64,000 nt of DNA from Pseudogemmobacter faecipullorum (GCF_020539525.1 NZ_JACDXX010000018.1:1-64000), one strand, 5' to 3'; shown: positions 41,213 through 49,972, numbered from the stretch's first letter. Notes: generated from the letters alone by a model not told the origin. Program-made: numbers and translations.

Positions 41213-43159
41213 TCACGCTTTGGGCGCATGCTGCGCGAGAATTGACGCCGTTTTCAGCACGGCGGCCTCGACGGCCTGTCGTCCCTCGCCATTGCTGCCA
41301 AACGCCGTGAGATCGACCCGGATTGGCTCGGGCGGGGCAGAGGCAGCCGCACGGCGTAACGGTGCACGCAGGATCGGTGCAGCGGGCGCCGGCTCGACCA
41401 TGCGTTTCCGGGCCTTCTTACTCGGAACGCCGGCAACCACGCCCAATTCGCGCGACAGACGTTCGACGGTTTCCTCGGTCTCCTTCAGGCGCGCCTCGTA
41501 GCGCAGTTTCTCGGCATCAGGATAGGGATGGCTCCCCGACTGCCCGGCATGCAGTGCCTTCAGATCGGGATCCTCATAATATTTGATCCGTCTTGCTCGA
41601 ATAGGCATCTGGGCATCGACGACGAGGATCACCTCGTCCAGATCCAACCGCCGCGCCTCATCCTCATTGAGGAGCGGTGTTTCCTCGGTGCGCTCGGTCA
41701 CGCTCCGCCCCTCGAAAGGGTTACGTCCCACCGAGCGAGACCGGGTGACCACCCGTTTGGTCGTCTTGCCGACCGCCTGGCTCAGCTCTTCGATTGTCTT
41801 CTGGTCGGATGGGGTCAAATAAAGCTTCACCCCTGCTCCACCCTGCAGCGAGCGGCGGGTGTTCTCGCCATAGATCTCGTCCAATGCCGGGATGGTCTGG
41901 GTGACGATGGCGAGATTGCCGCCATAGGAGCGCAGCGTCTTGATGCTCTCGGCCACGATCGGCATCTTCCCCAGGCGGTCGAATTCATCGAGCATGATCA
42001 TCACCGGCCAGGGCTCATCCTCCCGGGGTTCCGCAGCCTGCAGCGATGCAATCAGATCCGAGAAGAACAGCCGGATCAGGGGCGCCAGTGGCCCGACCAT
42101 TTCTGATTCCACCACCAGATAGATCGCATGCGGCTGGCGGCGGATCTCCCGGAAGGAGAAGTCAGAGGTCGCAGTTGCCGCGTCAATCGCCCGGTTGTCC
42201 CAGGTATCGAGGCCAGAGGTCATCAGGAGCGAGAGGTAGGAGGTCAGGGTGTCGTTGTTGGTCGAGGCCATGCGTTCAAAGATCAGCTTGGCCGAAGGGT
42301 TCTTCACCTCCTCTGCCCGCTTCAGGAACTCCAACTGCTTGTTCCCACCCGACGCCGTGATGCGGTAGATCTCACCGATGGTTGGGTTGCCACGCTCGAA
42401 GGCCAGCAGCCCCGCTGCTACAAAAAGATCGATCCCGCCAGCGAGCAGGCCGCTGAGCTTTTCGTTGTCGGTCTGCAGGAAGAGCTTGGCGGTCAGCTTC
42501 AACTCCATCTGCTGGCGATCAGGGTTCTTCAGGGCAGCGATGCGTGCCAGCGGGTTGTAGCGATGCGTCGGTCGCTCCCAATCGGTGGGCGCGAAGCGGA
42601 ACACCTTGTCTCCGGTGGAGGCTCTGAAACGCGAGGTTTCGCGGAAGTTCTCGCCCTTGACGTCGAGCACCACGGCCGAGCCTCGATAGGTCAGGAGGTT
42701 CGGGATCACGAAGCCAACACCCTTGCCCCTGCCGGTCGGGGCCACGACCAGCGCATGCGGGAACGTCCGCGAGACAATAAATGGCCTCTTCGATTTCGGG
42801 GAGCCCATCTTGCCGAGCAAGAACCCGGCACCTGGCCCGGCGAAGAAGCCGTTGCGCGTCATCTCGGCCCGACTTTGCCAATGCGTGGTGCCGAAGCGGG
42901 TCAGCGCATCGCCGAGCATGGTCGCGGTAAGGAGGAGGGCCGCGAGGCCCGTCCCGAGGATGATGCCGTTCACCCAGAGGAAATCCTGCGGGGCCGAGGT
43001 TCTCAGCCCCAGCCAGTTCCGCGCCAGCAGGGTGAGATCAAAGTTGCTCGTCGAGTATCCAAATTGGACGGCAAAATAGATCGTCGCCAGTACATAGCCG
43101 ATGGCAAGCCCGAGGAGGGTCAGAACCACTGCGCCCAACAGCATGCGACCCTTATCCAT
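41213..43159 (-). CDS. virD4: VirD4/TraG coupling protein
   Basis: A 648-residue type IV coupling protein. Two N-terminal transmembrane helices (residues about 5-30 and 55-85), Walker A VVAPTGRGKGVGF near residue 141, the DVKGENF segment, and Walker B VMIMLDEFDRLGKM near 386. It recruits the relaxase-DNA complex to the VirB channel. The ATG at 43159 overlaps the relaxase stop by 8 bp. The C-terminal 100 residues are Ala/Pro/Arg-rich and may bind substrates. Confidence 0.93.
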   Translation of the reverse strand: MDKGRMLLGAVVLTLLGLAIGYVLATIYFAVQFGYSTSNFDLTLLARNWLGLRTSAPQDFLWVNGIILGTGLAALLLTATMLGDALTRFGTTHWQSRAEMTRNGFFAGPGAGFLLGKMGSPKSKRPFIVSRTFPHALVVAPTGRGKGVGFVIPNLLTYRGSAVVLDVKGENFRETSRFRASTGDKVFRFAPTDWERPTHRYNPLARIAALKNPDRQQMELKLTAKLFLQTDNEKLSGLLAGGIDLFVAAGLLAFERGNPTIGEIYRITASGGNKQLEFLKRAEEVKNPSAKLIFERMASTNNDTLTSYLSLLMTSGLDTWDNRAIDAATATSDFSFREIRRQPHAIYLVVESEMVGPLAPLIRLFFSDLIASLQAAEPREDEPWPVMIMLDEFDRLGKMPIVAESIKTLRSYGGNLAIVTQTIPALDEIYGENTRRSLQGGAGVKLYLTPSDQKTIEELSQAVGKTTKRVVTRSRSVGRNPFEGRSVTERTEETPLLNEDEARRLDLDEVILVVDAQMPIRARRIKYYEDPDLKALHAGQSGSHPYPDAEKLRYEARLKETEETVERLSRELGVVAGVPSKKARKRMVEPAPAAPILRAPLRRAAASAPPEPIRVDLTAFGSNGEGRQAVEAAVLKTASILAQHAPKA

Positions 43160-45524
43160 GGGTGATCCCCTTCTCACCATGGGAGAGGGAATGCCGCAGA
43201 TCCTCGCCGTGGCGCTCTTCCACGATCCGCTCGAGCACCCGGTCCATTGCCGGATCATTGGCATGAACTTCCATGGCCTCGAGATAGGCCCGCGCCAGCT
43301 GCAGCTGTTCCAGCGCATTTGGGGTGAGCCGGTCCAGCACTTTGGCGTCGCCGCGATGCAGATCATTGATTTCGGCTGGCGTCAGGCGATCATTGACCTG
43401 CTCGACGAAGCGGTGTCGCGCCGCATCCGAGGCCAGATCGACCTTGCCGTCGGCGGCCTGTCGCAAGGCGGAGGCCAGTTGGGGCGCTGTCGCATCCAGA
43501 TTGCGGCGTTCCGCGTGGGCCTGACGGGTGTCGTCCTCAACCTCGGCCAGCCTCTCGATGATCCGCTCGCGGGAGGCGCCTGCGGCATGGAGCTGGTTGA
43601 TCTCCCGGCTGACGGCATCGCGGATCTGCTCCTGGGGGGTCTCGGCCCGCAAGCGCGCCATCTCACGTAGCTCCTCCGTGATCGGGCCGAGGCGGATCGA
43701 CGGATCACGCTGGGCGAGATCCATGTCTCCGGCATGGAGGGTTCGATGTGCCGCCCGAACGCCACTCGCCGGGGGCTGGATGACATCGGTGGCCTTTTCC
43801 CAGGCCATGGTCGCAATTTCGGCATGCTGGGGCGAGCGCTCGGCAAAGCGATCGAAGGCCTCTTTCGCCTCGGCCACCTGCTTTTCGCCATCGCGCCGGA
43901 CACGCGGATCATCGGAATAGGGATAACTGAAGTCCGTCCGCTGGAACTGTTTGACCAGCGCCCGGAACTCCTCCCGTTCCGCCGGGCTGAAAATATCTGG
44001 CTCACTGCGCAGGGTTTCGTTATCAGCCGAAACCTTGTGGGCGGAGGTCTCCGACAGCCGCGCCCCCTCTTCCCTTTCCGGCCCTTCCCTCTCCACATCC
44101 TCCACAACCCGCAGGACGCGGGCCTCGGTCAGCACATCTCCCAGCTTGCCATGAACCGCCTCAAGACGGTCCATCGCCTGATCACGCTGCGCGGTGTCAC
44201 GCAGATCAAGCTGCTCTTCCTTCGCGATGGACCGCAGATCCTGCGCAAGCCATTGCTGCTCCAGCGCCGCATTGCCCGCACCCTCACGCATCCGGGCCAG
44301 AACCGCATCGCTATCGATCCCTGTCCCCTGTATGGCTTCGGTGACACGGGCTTTGAGACCTGGGTCCTCGAGCTGGTCTCTGTGGGCCTCGACCAGGTTC
44401 GGCGCAGCATAGATCCCATCGCGGGATGCTGGCTCATGCAATGTGTCGGAGCGATCGCCCAACGGCTGCAGATGCGAGACCTCGCGCAGCACATCAGTCA
44501 GTTTACGCTCGATCAGCGGGCGCTCGGTGGCAGAGGCCCGCTCGATCAGCCCTTCGATCTGGCGGATGTTCTGCGAGAACCGATCGATCAGTTGGTCGAA
44601 ATCATGAACTTCATCACTCATATACAACACTCCGTCAGACTGGATACGATCACCCCGGGCAAGCACATCCCCGGCCCGGGACAGGGCTTCCGCAACATCG
44701 TGGAAGTTCGAACGCGAGGCCTCGGCAGCGAGACCGCGATAGATCGCGGCATTGCGCGCCACCTCGGCAATGGCGTGGTCAAAGTCGGCCCCGGTGCGCT
44801 GGCGCTCGACCGGCGCCCTGCCCTCTTCCATGGCTTTGCGGATCTCGACGTCTCTGGCGGCACGGGTCACCACCCCTCGGTCCAACCGCCGCGTGGCTTC
44901 AAGGCGCAGCCCGTGGCGCTCGGCCGCCTCGACCATGGCTTCGCGGAAAGCGTCATAGTTGAAGTGATGATCTTGCCTGAGGAAGAACATCTCGCCGTCC
45001 TTGCTGCGGCGGTTCAGCACGATATGGGCATGCGGATGAGCGCGATCTTCGTGGATCGCCGCGATGTAATCGAACTGCGCGCCGTCCCCCTCGAAGAAGC
45101 GCTCGCAGATCTCGCGGGTGATCTCCTGCGCTTCAGAGGAGCGGGTACCGATGGGGAAGGCCATCAGCAGATGGGCGGTATGCCCCAGCTTCGGCGCATG
45201 CCGCTCGCTCCACTGGTTCTCGAAGCGCCGCGCCACGCGCTCGATCTCGCTGGGCGAGAGCAGCTTCTTGCCGTCATGGGTGCCACGGGAATCGAGGATA
45301 AAGCTCGATTTGGTGGTGAGGTAGGACAGCTGGGCGCGCAGCTGCGCCCCGGTATGACACCCGCCTTGCCGGATCGCCTTGAAGATTGCTGGGGAATGAC
45401 CGCGGGCCGCCCGTACCATCTGCGCCCGTTTGCCAAGACCCCCGGAAGCCGAACCCAAAACCTTGCTCCAGCCACGATCAAAAAGCGCCGGGTTGACCGC
45501 CCTCACGGCATCAGCGCGCGCCAT
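43152..45524 (-). CDS. Conjugative relaxase (VirD2/MobA type)
   Basis: A 790-residue relaxase. The catalytic Tyr is likely Y68 in QLSYLTTKS; the metal-binding HUH motif is HEDRAHPHAHIVLNRR at about residues 155-170. It nicks oriT and is carried covalently with the strand through the T4SS. The remaining 600 residues are charged and helical, without recognised helicase motifs. GGGAGG is 6 nt before the ATG at 45524; a GTG at 45527 is an alternative. It overlaps MobC upstream (14 bp) and VirD4 downstream (8 bp), forming a mobC-relaxase-virD4 operon. Confidence 0.92.
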   Translation of the reverse strand: MARADAVRAVNPALFDRGWSKVLGSASGGLGKRAQMVRAARGHSPAIFKAIRQGGCHTGAQLRAQLSYLTTKSSFILDSRGTHDGKKLLSPSEIERVARRFENQWSERHAPKLGHTAHLLMAFPIGTRSSEAQEITREICERFFEGDGAQFDYIAAIHEDRAHPHAHIVLNRRSKDGEMFFLRQDHHFNYDAFREAMVEAAERHGLRLEATRRLDRGVVTRAARDVEIRKAMEEGRAPVERQRTGADFDHAIAEVARNAAIYRGLAAEASRSNFHDVAEALSRAGDVLARGDRIQSDGVLYMSDEVHDFDQLIDRFSQNIRQIEGLIERASATERPLIERKLTDVLREVSHLQPLGDRSDTLHEPASRDGIYAAPNLVEAHRDQLEDPGLKARVTEAIQGTGIDSDAVLARMREGAGNAALEQQWLAQDLRSIAKEEQLDLRDTAQRDQAMDRLEAVHGKLGDVLTEARVLRVVEDVEREGPEREEGARLSETSAHKVSADNETLRSEPDIFSPAEREEFRALVKQFQRTDFSYPYSDDPRVRRDGEKQVAEAKEAFDRFAERSPQHAEIATMAWEKATDVIQPPASGVRAAHRTLHAGDMDLAQRDPSIRLGPITEELREMARLRAETPQEQIRDAVSREINQLHAAGASRERIIERLAEVEDDTRQAHAERRNLDATAPQLASALRQAADGKVDLASDAARHRFVEQVNDRLTPAEINDLHRGDAKVLDRLTPNALEQLQLARAYLEAMEVHANDPAMDRVLERIVEERHGEDLRHSLSHGEKGITHG

Positions 45525-46098
45525 CACGAGCCTCCCGGATCAGGGGCGCCAGCGCCTTATCCACCTCCAGTTTGAGGGCGGCCCGCCGGTTGCGGCTCAT
45601 CTCCTGGACCTGGTCGGCGATGGTGAAGACCAGCCCGGCCAAAGCGCGGATCTCGGCCTTCTCCCGTCCTGTCAGAACCGCCTGCTCGCCCCTGACCCGC
45701 CCTTCGTTCAGGCGCCGGGCGATCTGGTTGATGTTGTTGCCGACCCGGTTCAGCGCCGCGCCAAGGCCGCGCAGTTCCTCTGTCATCTGCTGATCAGGCG
45801 TTAGCAGGTCACTGGCGGAGAGGACCAGAGCGCGCAGCGCATCGGAACGATGCGCGATCCCTCGCGCCGAGAGCGCAGCATCAAACCGGCGCAGCTCCGC
45901 CGCACTGAGCCTCAATCCGACGACCTGAGGCCGACTGCCGTTCGAGACCCGGCGGCCCTGAGCATAACTCACAGCGTTGTAGACCGACATCAGACTGATG
46001 CCATGGCGATCCGCCAGTTCGGCCGCCGACACACCCTCAGCCCGCTCACGCGCAATGCTGAGACGCTCTTCGGCGGTCAATCGGCGGGACCTGGCCAT
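45511..46098 (-). CDS. mobC: MobC-like relaxosome accessory protein
   Basis: A 195-residue protein with a helix-turn-helix N-terminus (TAEERLSIARERAEGVSAAE, GISLMSVYNAVSYAQG) and a MobC signature LGAALNRVGNNINQIARRLNEG. MobC proteins bind oriT and help strand separation for the relaxase. The ATG at 46098 is preferred to an upstream one at 46128. The gene faces the candidate oriT palindrome 35 bp upstream. Confidence 0.88.
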   Translation of the reverse strand: MARSRRLTAEERLSIARERAEGVSAAELADRHGISLMSVYNAVSYAQGRRVSNGSRPQVVGLRLSAAELRRFDAALSARGIAHRSDALRALVLSASDLLTPDQQMTEELRGLGAALNRVGNNINQIARRLNEGRVRGEQAVLTGREKAEIRALAGLVFTIADQVQEMSRNRRAALKLEVDKALAPLIREARDGAR

Positions 46099-46132
46099 AT
46101 TAAAGTTAACGCTCCTATTTCTTGCCAAGATC

Positions 46133-46185
46133 GTACAAGCCCGCCGATTCCCAGCACAAGCGGAGTCGGGCCTACGGGCTTGTAC
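46133..46185. repeat. Inverted repeat, candidate oriT/nic region
   Basis: GTACAAGCCCG (46133-46143) and CGGGCTTGTAC (46175-46185) are perfect 11-bp arms around a 31-nt centre. It lies between mobC and the divergent virC1-like gene, where oriT is expected in such elements. No nic consensus was identified with certainty. Confidence 0.5.
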
Positions 46186-46220
46186 TCATTATGAAAAACC
46201 GACCCAAAGGGGCGGTTTCC

Positions 46221-46493
46221 TGTTGTCTGCGGAATGCATCACGCGCCTTGCGATTTGCATCCCGTCCCATGCGAAATGCCTCCCGTTATCTGCGCTCTGG
46301 AGCATGTCTTCTGGCACCTGCATCGCGCTCTTTGCGTCCTGCATCCTGCGGAGTGGGAAGTGCCGGAAGGGGAATGGGATCTGCATCACGTTGCCTGCGC
46401 CACGTCCTCTGGAAGCCGCACAATGCGTGCCGCTTCCTGCGATCTGCGCCTTGCGTCCCGCTTGACGCATCCCGGTCAGCGCCCTACGACAAG
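46221..46493 (+). repeat. Array of 39 degenerate heptamers (YG-phase 7-bp periodicity)
   Basis: From 46221 to 46493 the DNA divides into 39 consecutive 7-bp units. Position 2 is G in all 39, and position 1 is T or C in 38 (the exception is 46368). Typical units are TGCATCC, TGCGTCC, TGCGATC, CGTCCTC; position 3 is most often C. No base is skipped between units. The array lies directly upstream of a ParA/VirC1-like gene followed by a ribbon-helix-helix (VirC2-like) gene, and next to the candidate oriT. All plus frames are open through it, a by-product of the repeat. It resembles in principle the contiguous heptads bound by ribbon-helix-helix partition proteins. Confidence 0.85.
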
Positions 46494-46535
46494 AAAGCTC
46501 TTATGTTTACGAATAACCATTATTGCAGGTGTGCC

Positions 46536-47255
46536 ATGCCAAATGACTCCTTGCGCGTAATCGCCGCGATGGCCCGCAAAGGCGGGTCGGGCAAAACCAC
46601 GCTGAGCCGCGCCCTGATCAGCGCCGCTATCGCCGCCGGTCGCCGGGTCACCCTCATGGACACCGACGGGACCGATGCACTCGGTGCCTGGTATGAACGG
46701 GCCGAGGGTGCCGGGTACAGTTCACCCCTGCTGTCTCGCACCAGGGCGCTCAGCATTGCCGCCATCGAGCAGGAGATCGACCGGGTCTATGCCGAGGATC
46801 TGGCGGATCTGATCTTCATCGACACCGCTGGTGTCGGAGCGGACTGGTCGGACAGCGTCGCTGTGCTGGCCGATCACATCGTGACCCCGGTGATGCTCTC
46901 CACGACCGACTTCAAGGTCGGCATCCAGACAGCAGACTGGTTTGCCCATCTGCGGACCCGTGTGGACGACCCGAGCGCCCTGCCCCAGCATCATGTGGTT
47001 CTGAACATGGTCCCCGCGAAACCGACCAAGGCCGATGCGGAACTGATCGCACAGGCGGTCAACTGCTTCCCGGTCATCGAGACCGTGATGATGCACAGAA
47101 ACGCCTTCAAGGAGATGGATCGGCTTGGTCTGCTTCATGCCATCGCTCTTGCGCGGCAGAATGATCCCAACCCGCTGATGAAGCCCCATGCCCGCCCGCT
47201 CGTCGAGGCGCTGGAAGAAGCCACCGACATCTTGAACACCATCATCAGCGGCTGA
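46536..47255 (+). CDS. virC1: ParA-family ATPase, VirC1-like
   Basis: A 239-residue ParA/MinD ATPase. The deviant Walker A motif is ARKGGSGKTTLSRAL at residues 12-26, motif A' is TLMDTDGTDALGAW, and Walker B is DLIFIDTAGVG. VirC1 recruits the relaxosome to the cell pole and the coupling protein; plain ParA proteins partition plasmids. The ATG at 46536 follows the heptamer array; the open frame extending upstream to 46122 merely reads through the repeat. It is paired with a VirC2-like gene 7 bp downstream, which favours the VirC1 identification. Confidence 0.85.
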   Translation: MPNDSLRVIAAMARKGGSGKTTLSRALISAAIAAGRRVTLMDTDGTDALGAWYERAEGAGYSSPLLSRTRALSIAAIEQEIDRVYAEDLADLIFIDTAGVGADWSDSVAVLADHIVTPVMLSTTDFKVGIQTADWFAHLRTRVDDPSALPQHHVVLNMVPAKPTKADAELIAQAVNCFPVIETVMMHRNAFKEMDRLGLLHAIALARQNDPNPLMKPHARPLVEALEEATDILNTIISG

Positions 47256-47262
47256 GAGTGAC

Positions 47263-47820
47263 ATGGTCCGCAAACGCATCCCCCTCGTGACACGGCCGGA
47301 TCAGGCCTATTCGTTCAGTCTGTCCCAACAAAACAGGACCGACCCGGCACAGACGCGAGACAGAGACGAACCAGCCGGCGCGGCCGAGGCCCGTGCGCCG
47401 GCGCAGCCGAGCGCCAGCATCGCATCGGAGGATCAAGCCTCAAGAGACGACTCGAAAGCCTCGATCCAAGTCGACGTGCGCGTGAACGCGTTGAAGCGCC
47501 AGGAACAAGGGCTGGTTGCCTGCGGCATTGCCCCCCGACAGGTGATCCGGGCCGCCCTGCGGAAGGCGGTCAAGAAGTGGGGGCTCTCAGCAACATATGC
47601 CATCCCTTCCAGTGACAGGCGGGCAAGTCAGGCAAGCTGGACCGTCAGGACCAGCGTCGCAGTGCCCGCCGCCATCTTTGATCGGCTGCTTGCTGATCAG
47701 GACCCTCTGGGGGTCGACAGCCGGTGGTCATTGGTGCGGGGTCAGCTGGAGCCGCTGGTCTGGGCGGAAATCGATACTCTCCTCGCATCGCTCAGTGACG
47801 ACTCCGACGATGTCCGCTGA
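47263..47820 (+). CDS. virC2: VirC2-like ribbon-helix-helix protein
   Basis: A 185-residue protein with a disordered, charged N-terminal third and a C-terminal ribbon-helix-helix-like region (ASIQVDVRVNALKRQEQGL, PRQVIRAALRKAVKKW, then TVRTSVAVPAAIFDRLL), the tandem arrangement of VirC2. VirC2 binds the overdrive enhancer beside T-DNA borders and stimulates relaxase cutting. It is co-transcribed with the VirC1-like gene. A good candidate to bind the heptamer array. Confidence 0.75.
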   Translation: MVRKRIPLVTRPDQAYSFSLSQQNRTDPAQTRDRDEPAGAAEARAPAQPSASIASEDQASRDDSKASIQVDVRVNALKRQEQGLVACGIAPRQVIRAALRKAVKKWGLSATYAIPSSDRRASQASWTVRTSVAVPAAIFDRLLADQDPLGVDSRWSLVRGQLEPLVWAEIDTLLASLSDDSDDVR

Positions 47821-47836
47821 CCCACGCTGGCACGGG

Positions 47837-48565
47837 CTATTCAGGCCCTGACGCTGGCTGGTTCAGGATCAGACCGCGCTTGGTAGCGATTGCCACTGCC
47901 TGTACCGAGTTCCGCGCCCCGAGCAGGTCCCTTATCCGCTCCAGGCGCTTCTTTATGGTCTCGGTGCTGACGCCCTGCCGATGCGCGACTTCCTTATAGG
48001 GCAAACCGTTCGCCAGATCAGAAAGGATAGCACGCTCCATCTCTGAAAGCGGTCTTGCCGCCTCGATAGAGGCGAGCAGCTGTTTGAATATGCCCTCAAC
48101 CTCGTCCAGCTCACCGTCGGTCAGTTCCCGATCCTCGCGGGCGCAAAACAGGCAGCTGAGCGTGCCATATTCTTCAATGCGACTGCGAGAAACGCCGCAA
48201 CCATAGTTGAGGCCATACTCGCGCGCGTGATCCATGATCAGAGTTCCAGCAGGCGAGAGCTTTTCGACCGGCACTTCACTCCATCTGATGCGACCTGAAT
48301 GCGTCCTGGCCCAGAGATTGACCGGATCAAACATCGCATATTGCCGCTCAGTGTAAATCTCGACCCAACGCTCCGGATAGGTGGAGACATAATGCTCTGG
48401 CGTCAAACTGCGCACATGGATGACGAGTGAATAGCCCATCGGTGCAATTGCCCGCAGCCGGGCATCCAAATGGGCCATTTCCGGAACAATAGTCCAAACC
48501 ATTACCCCTCCCGCACGAGAAAATGTGCAGTCCTCAAACAGCGATACCAAAAAGGGTAACGGCAT
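47837..48565 (-). CDS. LuxR-family regulator with autoinducer-binding domain
   Basis: A 242-residue LuxR-type protein. The autoinducer-binding domain has VSTYPERWVEIYTERQYAMF, WSEVPVEK and GLNYGCGVSR; the HTH has LSDLANGLPYKEVAHRQGVS and ETIKKRLERIRDLLGARN. GGGGGAG precedes the ATG at 48565; the ATG at 48502 also has a good site. No luxI homologue is in the window, so it is a solo here. TraR-type LuxR proteins control conjugation by cell density in Agrobacterium, a likely role given its position beside the virC genes, but its signal is unknown. Confidence 0.85.
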   Translation of the reverse strand: MPLPFLVSLFEDCTFSRAGGVMVWTIVPEMAHLDARLRAIAPMGYSLVIHVRSLTPEHYVSTYPERWVEIYTERQYAMFDPVNLWARTHSGRIRWSEVPVEKLSPAGTLIMDHAREYGLNYGCGVSRSRIEEYGTLSCLFCAREDRELTDGELDEVEGIFKQLLASIEAARPLSEMERAILSDLANGLPYKEVAHRQGVSTETIKKRLERIRDLLGARNSVQAVAIATKRGLILNQPASGPE

Positions 48566-48689
48566 GGCCGCTCCCCCACCGTTGTGTCAGGTTGTGATGA
48601 AAGCGCGCACAAATCAACCGTGAAGCGACCTTGCGAAAAGGGTTCCGATCGCCAGCCAGCGAAGTTCTGTGACAGTCGAGACAAGTATT

Positions 48690-48884
48690 ATGAACGTGCA
48701 GACCAGTGACCATCGCGGCGGCTCATGCCGCACCAACCGCATCGAGGCCCGGCCAATCGCCCGGCTTCGCCACAAGGACGATGGCAGGGTCATTGGCCTG
48801 GTTTATGAATGGAACACGGGCGAGACGCAGACGGCCTGGTTCGGCAAGGCCGAGCGCAGCTTCGTGACAGAAGAGTTGCGCTGA
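48690..48884 (+). CDS. Small conserved hypothetical protein
   Basis: A 64-residue protein, MNVQTSDHRGGSCRTNRIEA, with RLRHKDDGRVIGLVYEWNTG and WFGKAERSFVTEEL, apparently a small beta-rich domain. A GTG at 48669 would add seven residues. No family recognised. It lies between the LuxR gene and DUF736, both on the opposite strand. Confidence 0.6.
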   Translation: MNVQTSDHRGGSCRTNRIEARPIARLRHKDDGRVIGLVYEWNTGETQTAWFGKAERSFVTEELR

Positions 48885-48908
48885 GGGCCATTGCTCGCTG
48901 GCAAGATG

Positions 48909-48935
48909 AAAGGCCCCGGCCTTTCGACCGGGGCC
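48909..48935 (-). terminator. Terminator of the DUF736 gene
   Basis: On the minus strand GGCCCCGG, an 8-nt loop, CCGGGGCC and TTT, 14 bp after the DUF736 stop. The stem is a perfect 8 bp and GC-rich. Confidence 0.6.
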
Positions 48936-48948
48936 CTGGTTGGGGGGA

Positions 48949-49272
48949 TTACTCCCCTCGGCGGCTGTTGGGGCGCGACCAGATCAGGCTCGAGCCCTCG
49001 CCGTCCTCGTCGTCGAAGAGGTTGGCATAGATCGGGTGCGCAAAGCTCGGATCGTCCAGCTTCAGGCCCAGATAGTCCCGCCCCTCGTTCGAGCGCTTCG
49101 ACCAGGCGGCGCCGATCTCCGCGCGGCCTACCAGGATCCGGTGCGAGGGCGCATTCTCGCCGGTGGCCCGCAGGTCGGGGACGATGCGCACGCCCTTGGC
49201 CTGGACGCTCAGGGTAACGATTTCGCCGGTGTATTCGTTGCCGGTCTTCTTGAAGGTGCCGATGGTCGCCAT
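48949..49272 (-). CDS. DUF736 family protein
   Basis: A 107-residue DUF736 protein: MATIGTFKKTGNEYTGEIVT, LRATGENAPSHRI, EIGAAWSKRSNEGRDYLGLK and LDDPSFAHPIYANLF are diagnostic. The function is unknown; these small proteins are near-universal companions of alphaproteobacterial conjugative plasmids. Complete, with its own terminator. Confidence 0.93.
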   Translation of the reverse strand: MATIGTFKKTGNEYTGEIVTLSVQAKGVRIVPDLRATGENAPSHRILVGRAEIGAAWSKRSNEGRDYLGLKLDDPSFAHPIYANLFDDEDGEGSSLIWSRPNSRRGE

Positions 49273-49918
49273 TGTCTGTCTCCATTCTCTCGTGTTCGGG
49301 CCCGCTCCATTGCGGCCTCGATGGCGATCTAGAGGCCGGGGACGACGGCCGGCGCAGTCCCGTCCGGGACCCTGACAGCACAGGCAGGGCTTTCTTGTCT
49401 TCCGCGAGGAATGACGGCACCGCCGGCAGGGGAAGAAAGTTCAACGACGCTGTTGCGCCGAGACGTCGAAGCGCGCTCCCGCGCGCTGGTCTTCGGCCAG
49501 ATCAGCCCATCACAGAGGACGCATGCGAGCGGTCCCGTCACCCCAGAGAGACAGGAGACAGCGGCGATTCTGAAGGAAACGGCAGGAAGGCGCCAAAGGC
49601 AACCACCGGCGATGGTCACCCCAGCTGTAAACAGGCGGGCTTGCGCCCCTCCCCGCCGACCTGCGGGCCACGGGCACCGCACCGCATCAGACCGGATACT
49701 GGGCGGGCCACCGGATCGGCACCTGCCGCCCAAGTGCTCGACCGGGAAGAGGGACAGGGCACGAAGCGAGATCAGAGCGTGCCACTGATCCGCAGAACCC
49801 AACGATCAAAGAGGCCGGAATGAGGGAAAGACTGATCCCTGTGCGCCCATGACGACGGGAAAATCCGACAACAATCCCGACGAAAGGCAAGAAGGCAGCG
49901 CCATGATCGCCACGAGGA
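49273..49918. other. Non-coding region between DUF736 and parDE
   Basis: About 650 bp. Open frames on both strands have GC-rich, low-information translations and no domains, so I call no gene. It must contain the DUF736 promoter (minus strand). I saw no iteron array or other sign of a replication origin. Confidence 0.45.
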
Positions 49919-49935
49919 TTGATAACAATTATCAA
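49919..49935. promoter_or_regulatory. Palindromic operator upstream of parDE
   Basis: TTGATAA-CAA-TTATCAA, a perfect 7-bp inverted repeat, 38 bp before the parD start. ParD antitoxins autorepress through such sites. Confidence 0.55.
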
Positions 49936-49972
49936 GCGTGGCATTGTGAAACCAGCAATAGCGGAGGCCGCG

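Noticed and set aside
43734-45575. 613-aa plus-strand frame opposite the relaxase
   Set aside because: Antisense shadow; the relaxase HUH motif and MobC overlap establish the minus strand.
46189-46470. Open frames on both strands through the heptamer array that could encode a repetitive peptide
   Set aside because: All three plus frames and a minus frame are open because the repeat lacks stop codons; there is no ribosome site or consistent codon bias.
46221-46493. Heptamer array as a CRISPR or classical iteron array
   Set aside because: There are no identical repeats separated by spacers, units are 7 bp without gaps, and no cas or rep gene is adjacent.
46122-46535. N-terminal extension of the ParA/VirC1-like protein of 138 residues
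   Set aside because: The extension only reads through the heptamer array and the oriT-like palindrome; ParA proteins start close to their Walker A motif, as the ATG at 46536 does.
49272-49823. 183-aa plus-strand frame between DUF736 and parDE
   Set aside because: Low-complexity Arg/Pro/Gly-rich translation, no ribosome site, overlaps other equally long frames.
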